Notes under the pieces: model-generated
Told to the model about the DNA's origin: nothing
Database searches by the model: none
Seen by the model: only the letters and a program-made list of their open reading frames with translations
Made by a program: the position numbers and the translations under genes
Shown: piece by piece, positions 29,866 to 38,565 of the stretch
Position numbering within the stretch: position 1 is the first letter of the stretch
How the letters are laid out: each line of letters begins with the position of its first letter
NCBI GenBank assembly: GCA_031289585.1
Contig: JAITPF010000037.1
Span: forward strand, 1-64,000
Direction of reading: 5' to 3'
Source of the DNA: Endomicrobium sp.
GTDB lineage: Bacteria; Elusimicrobiota; Endomicrobiia; Endomicrobiales; Endomicrobiaceae
DNA: 64,000 bases

Positions 29866-31863
29866 ATGGAAAAATATTTGACGATAAATAGCAAGAAAGT
29901 TGTATTTGATAGCGAGAAAAACCTTTTAGAAGTCATAAGAAAAGAAAATATAGAACTACCAACATTTTGTTATCATCCTGAACTTAGTGTTCAAGGTTCG
30001 TGCAGACTTTGTATGGTAGAAGTTGACAGAAAAGGGATTCTGTCTGCGTGTTCTACTCCTCCCGAAACTGGAATGGAAATCAAGACAAATACTGAACAAA
30101 TAATAGAAATGAGAAAAATTATAGTAGAACTTTTGCTTGCAAATCATGATAGAGAATGTACGACGTGCGCAAAAAGTGAAAGTTGCAAGCTTCAAACTTT
30201 AGCAAGAAGACTTGGTATTAATGAATTAAGGTTTAAAAACGTTATGCATAAAGAATCTAAAGATGTGTCAACGTACTCTTTAGTAAGAGAACCAAGCAAA
30301 TGTGTTCTTTGTGGTGATTGTGTAAGATTTTGTGACGAAATACAAAGTGTAGGTGCATTAGGCTTTGTCGGGCGAGGATCAAAATCTGTAGTTTGTCCTA
30401 GTTTTGGAAAGGTTTTAGCATCATCGGAGTGCGTTTACTGTGGGCAGTGTGCAAGGGTATGCCCTACAGGTGCAATTGTGCCTAAGTCAGAAGTTAATTA
30501 TGTATGGAAGGCTTTAAGCGATCCAAAGAAAAAAGTTATAATTGCAATAGCTCCTGCAGTAAGGGCGGCAATTGGTGAAGTGTTTGGTTTAGCTGGTGAG
30601 AATGGAACTGAAGTGGCAGGAAAAGTTGTAACAGCTTTGCGCACTATGGGGTTTGCAAAAATCTTTGATGTTTCTTTTACGGCAGATATGACAATAGTTG
30701 AGGAAGCAAATGAGTTTATAGACCGTTTGAGTAAAGACGATGATATTCCTATGTTTACTTCATGTTGTCCTGCATGGGTGAAATTTGTAGAGCAGTATTA
30801 TCCTGATTTTCTTCAAAATCTTTCAACTTGTCGTTCTCCTCAAGGAATGTACGGTTCTATTGCAAGAAGAATTATGCCTGAAATGCTTGAAATTCCAAAA
30901 GAGGATTTAATTGTAGTTTCAGTAATGCCCTGTACGGCAAAAAAGTATGAAGCTAGAAGACCAGAGCTTGCAAAAGATGGAATTATAGATATTGATTATG
31001 TTTTAACTACGCAGGAACTTGCTATGATGATTGAAGAAGCAGGTTTCCATTTTGCCAAACTAGAATCATCTGCGTTTGATATGCCTTTTGGCTTTAAAAC
31101 CGGAGGGGGTGTAATATTTGGCAATTCTGGAGGAGTCACAGAAGCTGTTTTAAGAAATGTTGTAAATACAAAATCCGATGGAATAAATGAATCTGAACAG
31201 TTTAATTTTGTGCGTGGTGAAGACGGAATAAGAGAAGCTAAAATAGACCTTGGCAATAGAGAACTTAAAATTGCAATTGTTTATGGATTAAAGAATGCAA
31301 GAAACGTTTTAAGAGATATTAAAGCTAATAAATCAAGATATGATTTTGTGGAAGTTATGGCTTGCCCAGGTGGTTGTATAGGTGGTGCAGGGCAACCTAT
31401 CTATACAGATTTATCAGTAAGAAAAACAAGGACTAAAGTTTTATATGAAAACGATAGAGCTATGGAACTCCACAAACCGCAGGACAATCCTTACGTTCAA
31501 AAAATATATAAAGATTATTTAGGTAAACCAGGGTGCCGCCAAGCCCATGAGTATTTACATACTGGGTATAGGTACAAAAAGAGATTTAATCAGACATTTG
31601 AAATTTACAAGTCTGAAAAAGAAAACAATGTTAAGGTTAATGTATGTTTTGGAAACAGTTGTATACAGAAAGGTTCAAAAGAGATTTTGAAACATATTGT
31701 AGATTTTGCAGAAAGCGGCAAATATAATGTTGATATAGAGGTTTCTATTTGCTTAGAAAAATGTTCTAAAGGTCCGGTTGTAAAAGTTGCAGATCAGATC
31801 ATTGAACATTGCACTCTCCAGGCAGCAGAAAAAGCAATACGTGAAGAATTAAAAAAATGGTAA
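29866..31863 (+). CDS. [FeFe]-hydrogenase large subunit with NuoG-like N-terminus and C-terminal thioredoxin-like [2Fe-2S] domain
   Basis: H-cluster motifs FTSCCPAWVKF, VMPCTAKKYEARRPE, VMACPGGCIGGAGQP; C-term VCFGNSCIQKGS...ICLEKCSKGPVVKV. Confidence 0.96.
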   Translation: MEKYLTINSKKVVFDSEKNLLEVIRKENIELPTFCYHPELSVQGSCRLCMVEVDRKGILSACSTPPETGMEIKTNTEQIIEMRKIIVELLLANHDRECTTCAKSESCKLQTLARRLGINELRFKNVMHKESKDVSTYSLVREPSKCVLCGDCVRFCDEIQSVGALGFVGRGSKSVVCPSFGKVLASSECVYCGQCARVCPTGAIVPKSEVNYVWKALSDPKKKVIIAIAPAVRAAIGEVFGLAGENGTEVAGKVVTALRTMGFAKIFDVSFTADMTIVEEANEFIDRLSKDDDIPMFTSCCPAWVKFVEQYYPDFLQNLSTCRSPQGMYGSIARRIMPEMLEIPKEDLIVVSVMPCTAKKYEARRPELAKDGIIDIDYVLTTQELAMMIEEAGFHFAKLESSAFDMPFGFKTGGGVIFGNSGGVTEAVLRNVVNTKSDGINESEQFNFVRGEDGIREAKIDLGNRELKIAIVYGLKNARNVLRDIKANKSRYDFVEVMACPGGCIGGAGQPIYTDLSVRKTRTKVLYENDRAMELHKPQDNPYVQKIYKDYLGKPGCRQAHEYLHTGYRYKKRFNQTFEIYKSEKENNVKVNVCFGNSCIQKGSKEILKHIVDFAESGKYNVDIEVSICLEKCSKGPVVKVADQIIEHCTLQAAEKAIREELKKW

Positions 31864-32046
31864 GCTACAATAAACCAATAAAATCTATTTTGTAATGCAT
31901 TTACATTATGTATATATAAAGTCAAAACTTTGTTGGGGATTGGTTTGAGAAAAATTGATAATAGTAAAGAAAATTTATAAAATTGAATAAATTAAAAATG
32001 TGTATGAAACAGCTATTGTGTATGGTAGTGGTTATGTAAGAGGTGA

Positions 32047-32796
32047 TTGAAAATGAAAAGATTATTTTTTATAGTTTTGCTATGTTGTTTTTGGAGTAGT
32101 ATGGTTAATGATGCAATCGCGATGAATCTTGAAGACTATTACACCGTTACTGAAGCTGATAAAGCTCGTGCTGAAGCCGATAAAGCCTATGCTAAAGCAA
32201 AGCTCAAAGATGCTCAGTCTTATACAATTTGAGCTAAGTTCAAAAAAAACCGCTTAGAAAATCTTCCAAAGGATTTTTTTAGATCTTTTAGAGAAGAAGT
32301 CGGTAATGAAAAGTATTCTCAAGATAAAAAATTGATGATAAAAAATATGAAAAAACTTATCAAGACAGAAACTAAAATGATTAAATCCGATAGTGAAACA
32401 GTTAAAGCCTATGCTGCAGCTGCCAATGCCTACGACAAGACTGTTAAAATGTATGCTAAAATTGCCGCTATTGAAGATACAGAAAATCTCAAAGATACTG
32501 CTAAAATCAATGTTTTTGCTGAAGCCGCCAAAGTTGCGAAAGCATATGCTAGAGCTGCTAGGGCTTATATTGAATCTGCTATGGTCCGTGTTGAATTTGA
32601 TAGGATTAACAGAGCTAACAGTATTGTCAGAAGAGATAAATTATTAGATAGAGCTTCAAAAAACTGCGAAACCAACATTGATGACTACGACAAGTCCTAC
32701 GACAAAATTATAAAAACACAAATAGTGGCTTTTGAAGAAGAAGCTAAAGCCATTAAATTCCAGTCTGAATTTATGCTAAACTTTGAATACAAATAA
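32047..32796 (+). pseudogene. secreted Ala/Lys-rich coiled-coil protein interrupted by a single in-frame TGA (32230-32232)
   Basis: ORFs 32047-32232 and 32332-32796 are in the same frame; translation across the stop is continuous (...QSYTI*AKFKKNRLENLPKDFFRSFREEVGNEKYSQDKKLMIKNMKK...). Confidence 0.65.
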
Positions 32797-32809
32797 AATA
32801 TAAAACTCT

Positions 32810-32833
32810 CCTCTGGAAGAATATTTTCAGAGG
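32810..32833. terminator. possible bidirectional terminator hairpin between convergent genes
   Basis: cctctggaagaatattttcagagg. Confidence 0.5.
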
Positions 32834-32861
32834 AAAGCTTTTGTGTAAGTAATCTTAAGTT

Positions 32862-33112
32862 TTAAAGTTCATTGTTTTCTTCAAGAATTTTCTTGGCTTG
32901 CCAACAATCTTCGCCAACACTTTCACAAAAATTGAGAGCGTTACGACAAAATTCTATTACTTCTTTAAGATATGATCCTCCTAATAGTTTTCTTGCTTCG
33001 TAACCCTGCTGGCAGTTATCACATTTCTTATAACACTTTTCATTAACATAGCTTACAGATACGGCAACAACACAACACAACACAATACGACTGTTAAAAC
33101 TAATTTTTTCAT
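32862..33112 (-). pseudogene. small Cys-rich secreted protein, out of frame at a (CACAA)n / (TTGTG)n repeat in the signal peptide
   Basis: From ATG at 33112 (SD ggggagga): MKKLVLTVVLCCVVLLPYL*; removal of one 5-nt unit gives MKKLVLTVVLCCVVAVSVSYVNEKCYKKCDNCQQGYEARKLLGG... Confidence 0.65.
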
Positions 33113-33330
33113 TTTTATTCCTCCCCTTTTGTGTTTAAAGATTATAGCGCCTGCAGTTGCTATGATTAGTGTTATATGAATTTAAAGTTTTTAAAACAAA
33201 CGTGTTAGGTGCAGATCGTTTGATTTGATATAAATCCTGACGCGTTTGAGATTTTTCAGTAAAAATGCTATATACATTTATTGTTTTAATCATCTAATAA
33301 AATAGTTTTAATAAGATAAGGAGTATTCTT

Positions 33331-33756
33331 TTGGGTAGAATAATGGGGATTGATTACGGTTTAAAACGGATAGGGATTGCAATGACAGATCTTTTGCAAA
33401 TTACCGCAAATCCTTTTAATACAATAGAGAGTCTATCTTTAAAGAAAAATGCATTAAAAATTGTAGAACTTGCAAAAGATAATGATGTTTCGACAATTGT
33501 TTTAGGATTGCCAGTAAATATGAATGGCAGTAAGGGAGAAATGACTGAAATTGTTTGTAACTTTATTGATGAAATCAAATCTCTTTCAGATGTTGAAATA
33601 ACAACAATTGATGAAAGACTTACAACAGCGCAAGCTGAAAGAATACTCATTGAAGAAGCCGATATTTCCAGAGAAAAACGTAAAGGTCTTAAAGACAAAA
33701 TAGCCGCAGCGTTGATTTTACAAACTTTTTTAGATACTAAAGTCTGTTCAAATTAA
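33331..33756 (+). CDS. ruvX: Holliday junction resolvase-like YqgF/RuvX
   Basis: RIMGIDYGLKRIGIAMTD, IVLGLPVNMNGSKGEMT, TIDERLTTAQAERIL, DKIAAALILQTFLD. Confidence 0.94.
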   Translation: MGRIMGIDYGLKRIGIAMTDLLQITANPFNTIESLSLKKNALKIVELAKDNDVSTIVLGLPVNMNGSKGEMTEIVCNFIDEIKSLSDVEITTIDERLTTAQAERILIEEADISREKRKGLKDKIAAALILQTFLDTKVCSN

Positions 33757-33999
33757 TAGGACAAAAGAGCTGCTTGAGTTTTTTGAGTAAAATTTGGCTG
33801 TTTTGTGAGAGATAATATCTGACCATATTGACACAGCAAAACTGACAAAGTTTACCAAAAAGCTGTCGTAGTCCGAAGGATTATGGCAAAAAAGCCAACA
33901 GCAGCGTTTCTCAAGATGCATTAACTAAGTCTCGCTATGCTATACTTTCATGCCTTGTATTTGACTATTTTTGTTCTTAATGCTTGTGAACAGACTCTA
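33738..33999. mobile_element. MITE-like element copy 2, TA-flanked, inverted termini aagtctgttcaaattaatagg / tgcttgtgaacagactc
   Basis: Homologous (inverted) to 2541-2787. Confidence 0.75.
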
Positions 34000-34018
34000 A
34001 AACTATTTTATAAATAAC

Positions 34019-34507
34019 ATGCACTACTTAATTGATGGTTATAATGTAATAAACTCAAGTGATATTTTTTCAGCTCCTACTTTGGAAGGCAGAAGAAATA
34101 AATTATTTGAGTTTATTCAATTTAATAGACCACATGGGAATATTAGAAATTCCATAAGTGTTGTTTTTGATTGCAAATTAAAAAATCTATACGAGTCAAA
34201 AGGGTATAATAAATCATATATTGGAAATATAGAAGTAATTTTTAGCGATGGTATAGCGTCTGCTGACGATGTTATTACGGAACTTATCGAAGAGTCTCAA
34301 AACCCTTATAATATAACCATTGTTACGAATGATAAAGGCATAAGACGCAGAACTGCTCCAAGTGGAGCAAAATATGAAAGTGTAGAGATGTTTTTGTCAA
34401 AAGGTTTTAAACAAAAAATTGTAAAAAAAAGGAGCGCTAAATATTTTGAAAGCAACGGAAATGAACAAATAGACGAGGAATTAAAAAAACTTTGGTTAAA
34501 AGAGTGA
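34019..34507 (+). CDS. YacP-like NYN domain ribonuclease
   Basis: HYLIDGYNVINSS, VVFDC, VIFSDGIASADDVITELIEE, ITIVTNDKGIRRRTAPSGA. Confidence 0.88.
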   Translation: MHYLIDGYNVINSSDIFSAPTLEGRRNKLFEFIQFNRPHGNIRNSISVVFDCKLKNLYESKGYNKSYIGNIEVIFSDGIASADDVITELIEESQNPYNITIVTNDKGIRRRTAPSGAKYESVEMFLSKGFKQKIVKKRSAKYFESNGNEQIDEELKKLWLKE

Positions 34508-35442
34508 AAGTTGTTTTATTAGTACTCATAATATGTTTTTTAATTTCTGTTTGTATGCATTTTTTTGCCTCTGGTGATAAAATTTTAATAAGTGTACAAA
34601 GAGGCGATACTGTTTCAACTACAGTGTCGCATTTAAAAGAAAACAAACTTATATATTCTAAAAAATTATTTTTGATTTTAACTAAGCTTACAAAGTCTCA
34701 AAACAAATTCAAGGCTGGTGTTTATAGTTTTTCTAAAAAAGACAGTATGTTTAAGATATTAAAAAGTTTAACAAGGGCTTCAGAAAATATTTTGCGTTTT
34801 ACTGTGCCTGAAGGAAACAATATAGAGCAAACGGCAGGAATTATTTCAAAAACAATAAATATTGATAAAGAAAAATTTATTAAAATTGCGACAGATAAAA
34901 ATATGGAGGGTTATCTTATGCCTGAAACATATTTTGTTGATCCTGGAATGAACGAAGAGCAGATTATTGGAATGATGTGTAATGAATTTAATAAAAAAGT
35001 TACCTCGGATATGTATAAAAGAGCAAAAGAACTTCATCTTGCATTTAAAGATATTATTGTTATTTCGTCAATTATTGAAAAAGAAGCTGTTAAACCTGAA
35101 GAAAAACTAATGATAGCAGCAGTTTTTTATAACAGACTTAATAAAAAAATAAGGTTGCAATCATGTGCTACTGTTTTGTATGCTATGAGAATAAATAAAG
35201 AAAAGCTGAGTGTTGAAGATACCAGGTTTGATTCGCCATATAATACTTATAGACATTATGGACTCCCGCCGGGGCCTATATGTAGTCCGGGAATAGAATC
35301 AATAAAAGCGGCTTTATATCCTGCAGATACAGAAAGTTTGTTTTTTGTTTCAACAGGAAACAGTAGTCATTTGTTTGCAAAAAGTTTTGATGAGCATAAA
35401 AAAAATAAACTAGTTACAAAAGGAAGTCAACAAAGGCAATAA
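34492..35442 (+). CDS. mltG: endolytic transglycosylase MltG
   Basis: EGYLMPETYFVDPG, ISSIIEKEAVKPEEKLMIAAVFYNRL, LQSCATVLYAM, YNTYRHYGLPPGPICSPGIESIKAAL; true start probably GTG/TTG near 34504, reported ORF start used. Confidence 0.94.
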   Translation: MVKRVKVVLLVLIICFLISVCMHFFASGDKILISVQRGDTVSTTVSHLKENKLIYSKKLFLILTKLTKSQNKFKAGVYSFSKKDSMFKILKSLTRASENILRFTVPEGNNIEQTAGIISKTINIDKEKFIKIATDKNMEGYLMPETYFVDPGMNEEQIIGMMCNEFNKKVTSDMYKRAKELHLAFKDIIVISSIIEKEAVKPEEKLMIAAVFYNRLNKKIRLQSCATVLYAMRINKEKLSVEDTRFDSPYNTYRHYGLPPGPICSPGIESIKAALYPADTESLFFVSTGNSSHLFAKSFDEHKKNKLVTKGSQQRQ

Positions 35443-35456
35443 ATAAGGAAATAGCA

Positions 35457-36656
35457 ATGGAAGAGAGAAGAGTCTATTTAGATAATAGCGCTACAACTGT
35501 TGTTGATACTGAAGTTATAAAAGAAATGCAGCCATATTTTTCTGATGTTTATGGTAATGCTTCAAGTTTTTACTATTTTGGAAGAGAGGCTAAAATAGCG
35601 CTTGAAAATGCAAGAGCAAAAATAGCCGCATTATTAAATGCAAGTCCAGAAGAGATATTTTTTACAGGCTGTGGTACTGAATCTGATAATATTGCAATAT
35701 TTGGGATATTAAATGCTTACAAAAGAAAAGGGCATATAATTACAAGTAAAATTGAGCATCATGCCGTTTTATATTCATGCAGACATCTTGAAAAAATCGG
35801 ATATGAAGTAACTTATCTTAATGTTGGTAAAGGTGGGGTTATTTCAGTTAAAGATTTTAAAAAGGCTGTAAAAGATAATACTCTTCTTGTAACAATAATG
35901 CATGCAAATAATGAAGTTGGTTCAATTCAACCTATAGAAGAGATTGCGGTTGAACTTAAAAAAATCAATGAAAAAAGAAAAGATAAAATTTATTTTCATA
36001 CGGATGCTGTACAGACTGCTGGTAAACTTCATTTGGATGTTAAAAAACTAATGGTAGATTTGCTTGCAATGTCGGCGCATAAATTCAACGGACCTAAAGG
36101 TGTCGGTGTTCTTTACGTTAAAAAAGGGACAAATATATTACCTATAACTTTTGGCGGGCATCATGAAAAGGGATTGCGTCCAGGAACTGAAAACATTCCC
36201 TACATTGTGGGATTTGCAAAAGCATTTGAAATTTCAAATGCTAAAATAGAAGAACATAATAAACATATTCTTGCTTTAAAGGAAAAACTAAGAAAAGGTA
36301 TTTTGGATACAATACCGGAAGTAATTATAAACGGAAGCGATGGCAGAGCTATTTCTAACATTTTAAATGTAAGTTTTAACTATATAGAAGGTGAAGCTTT
36401 GCTTCTTATGCTTGATATAAAAGGCATAGCTGTTTCTACAGGTTCAGCGTGCGCCTCTGGTTCTTCGGGACCATCGCACGTTTTATCTGCAATGGGTGTT
36501 GATTCTGTTGCAGCTCAAGGGGCAATTCGTTTTTCTTTTGGATGCCATAACACACAAAAAGATGTTGATTATGTTCTTGAAGTTCTCCCAAAAGTTGTAG
36601 ATAGTTTACGTTCTATGTCTCCTGTATGGAAGCAAAAAATATTTGAGAATAGATAA
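35457..36656 (+). CDS. cysteine desulfurase (NifS/IscS family)
   Basis: VYLDNSATTVVDTEV, FTGCGTESDNIAI, MSAHKFNGPKGVGVLYVKKG, VSTGSACASGSSGPSHVLSAMG. Confidence 0.95.
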   Translation: MEERRVYLDNSATTVVDTEVIKEMQPYFSDVYGNASSFYYFGREAKIALENARAKIAALLNASPEEIFFTGCGTESDNIAIFGILNAYKRKGHIITSKIEHHAVLYSCRHLEKIGYEVTYLNVGKGGVISVKDFKKAVKDNTLLVTIMHANNEVGSIQPIEEIAVELKKINEKRKDKIYFHTDAVQTAGKLHLDVKKLMVDLLAMSAHKFNGPKGVGVLYVKKGTNILPITFGGHHEKGLRPGTENIPYIVGFAKAFEISNAKIEEHNKHILALKEKLRKGILDTIPEVIINGSDGRAISNILNVSFNYIEGEALLLMLDIKGIAVSTGSACASGSSGPSHVLSAMGVDSVAAQGAIRFSFGCHNTQKDVDYVLEVLPKVVDSLRSMSPVWKQKIFENR

Positions 36657-36719
36657 GATGTTATTCTTATGCACACCAATTTATATCTGCAAATATATCT
36701 ATCAAACAGTGGAGGGAAA

Positions 36720-36848
36720 ATGTATATTAATTTTGCGTCAGACTGGCCAGCGTATTTGTTTATGATGCTGTTTGCGTTTTTATTTGTTTATATTATTATT
36801 AAAGGAAACTCTAAAAAAGATGTTGGGGGAGTTGAAAAGAAAAAATAG
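36720..36848 (+). CDS. 42-aa single-TM small protein
   Basis: SD ggaggg, ATG, MYINFASDWPAYLFMMLFAFLFVYIIIKGNSKKDVGGVEKKK*; below the length cut-off of the ORF track. Confidence 0.6.
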   Translation: MYINFASDWPAYLFMMLFAFLFVYIIIKGNSKKDVGGVEKKK

Positions 36849-36954
36849 ATTTTTTGTTTCGTCATCATGAAACTTGATTTGAAAGTCTGAAGTATAAGTC
36901 CTTAGTTGTGTCGTATTCGTGTAAATGGTTACAAAAACATTTAGGGGTGAAGGT

Positions 36955-37070
36955 AATTGTTTTTTGTTGTCAATTGCCAAGCCCAAAGGGTTGTGGTAAT
37001 CTTTGCTTTTTAACGACATAGATTGTTTCGTTGGGGTTTTGTCCTTTTCAAACGGGTTGGTGACGACAAA
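36955..37070. repeat. Degenerate family A repeat
   Basis: ttgccaagcccaaagggttgtggtaatctttgctttttaacgacatagattgtttcgttggggttttgtcc is a decayed inverse copy of family A. Confidence 0.6.
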
Positions 37071-37104
37071 AAAATGTTTTTTAACATAAAGCTGGAGGAA
37101 TTGT

Positions 37105-37602
37105 ATGGCTGATAAATTTTCTTTTGATATTGTTTCTGAAGTAAATATGATGGAAGTTGATAATGCCGTTAATCAAGCGCAAAAAGAGCTTGCAAATAGA
37201 TTCGATTTTAAAGGCAGTAAGTCGTCAATAGAGTTAAATAAAAATGATAAAAAAATAACTTTAATTGCAGATGACGAATTTAAAATGAAAGCTTTGAAGG
37301 ATATTTTGGAAGGGCGTTTTGCAAAAAGAGGTGTTTCAATAAAATCCTTGAATTACAAAGTACAGGAAAAAGCTTTTGAGGGATATATAAGACAAACAGC
37401 CGAAATTATTTCCGGTCTTCCTTCGGATAAAGCAAAAGAACTTTCGAAATTGATAAAAGATTCAAAAATAAAAGTCATGACGCAGATAGATGGTACAAAA
37501 GTAAAAGTAATTTCTTCTAAAAAAGATGACTTACAGCAGGTAATAGCTTATTTAAAACAAGTGTCTTTCCCGTTGCCTTTACAGTTTACTAATTACAGAT
37601 AA
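37105..37602 (+). CDS. YajQ family nucleotide-binding protein
   Basis: SFDIVSEVNMMEVDNAVNQAQKELANRFDFKGSKSSIEL. Confidence 0.95.
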   Translation: MADKFSFDIVSEVNMMEVDNAVNQAQKELANRFDFKGSKSSIELNKNDKKITLIADDEFKMKALKDILEGRFAKRGVSIKSLNYKVQEKAFEGYIRQTAEIISGLPSDKAKELSKLIKDSKIKVMTQIDGTKVKVISSKKDDLQQVIAYLKQVSFPLPLQFTNYR

Positions 37603-37614
37603 CAGGGGGGTAAG

Positions 37615-38565
37615 ATGTCAATAAGTAAAGGAAGAATATTAATCGTTGATGACGAACAAGCTATAAGGGAACTTTTAATTACAGAGTTTTTTAAATTGGG
37701 ATATGAAGTTTTTTCTGCAATAAACGGTGAAGAGGCGATAGCAAAAATTAAAACTGAAAAAGTTAATATCGTAATTACTGATATGAAAATGCCTAAAGTT
37801 GATGGGCTTGATCTTTTAAAAGTTGTAAAAGAACAATTTCCTGAAACTGAAGTTATAATAATAACAGGGTATGCGACTATTGAAAATGCTTTGGATGCTA
37901 TGCGTAGTGGCGCTTACGATTTTGTTCAAAAACCTTTTAACATAGATGAACTTTTAGCTCTTGCTGACAAAGCTATGGAAAAAAGTGAACTCAAAATACT
38001 TGTTGCTTTGTACGAAAGTTCAAGTGCAGTTTTTTCTAGTTTAAAGCTTGAAGAACTTTTTCCTGTTATGATATCTTTGGTAAAAGATGTTACGGATTCA
38101 AAAGATGCTTCGATTTTTCTTGTGGATAATAATGAACAGCTGTATTTGGCTTATTCTTCTATTGCGATGTTTGATTTTCGAATAAGAGAGCTTGAAACGC
38201 TTGTATCAAAAATATTTAGTGATAAAGCGAAATGTATAGAGCCAATGTTTTTTAATGTAGATAATTTGCCTAATGGGTTAGAAAAAGTATTTTGCGAAAA
38301 AACGGAAACAAAATCAATTTTAGTATATTCTATAATTTTACATAATAAAATGATTGGATGTTTAGTTCTCACAAAAAATGTTTCATCATTTGTTGCCTCT
38401 GATTTGAAAAATGTTTCTATATTTGTAGCGCAGATTGCCCAGTCTATAACTAATACTAAACTTTATGAGAAACTTGAAATAAAAGTTGCCGAACTAGAAC
38501 AGGCGTTGGCTGAATTAGATAAAGCAAAAAAAGAGATTTGCTATTTAAAAGAAGATACGGAGTAA
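37615..38565 (+). CDS. response regulator receiver domain + GAF-like domain + coiled coil
   Basis: ILIVDDEQAIRELL, VITDMKMPKVDGLDLL, GAYDFVQKPFN; then GAF-like region SSKLEELFPVMISLVKD... Confidence 0.88.
   Translation: MSISKGRILIVDDEQAIRELLITEFFKLGYEVFSAINGEEAIAKIKTEKVNIVITDMKMPKVDGLDLLKVVKEQFPETEVIIITGYATIENALDAMRSGAYDFVQKPFNIDELLALADKAMEKSELKILVALYESSSAVFSSLKLEELFPVMISLVKDVTDSKDASIFLVDNNEQLYLAYSSIAMFDFRIRELETLVSKIFSDKAKCIEPMFFNVDNLPNGLEKVFCEKTETKSILVYSIILHNKMIGCLVLTKNVSSFVASDLKNVSIFVAQIAQSITNTKLYEKLEIKVAELEQALAELDKAKKEICYLKEDTE

Noticed and set aside
32230-32232. Selenocysteine at the in-frame TGA
   Set aside because: No convincing stem-loop directly downstream (AT-rich), and no selenoprotein-family context; nonsense mutation or readthrough is simpler.
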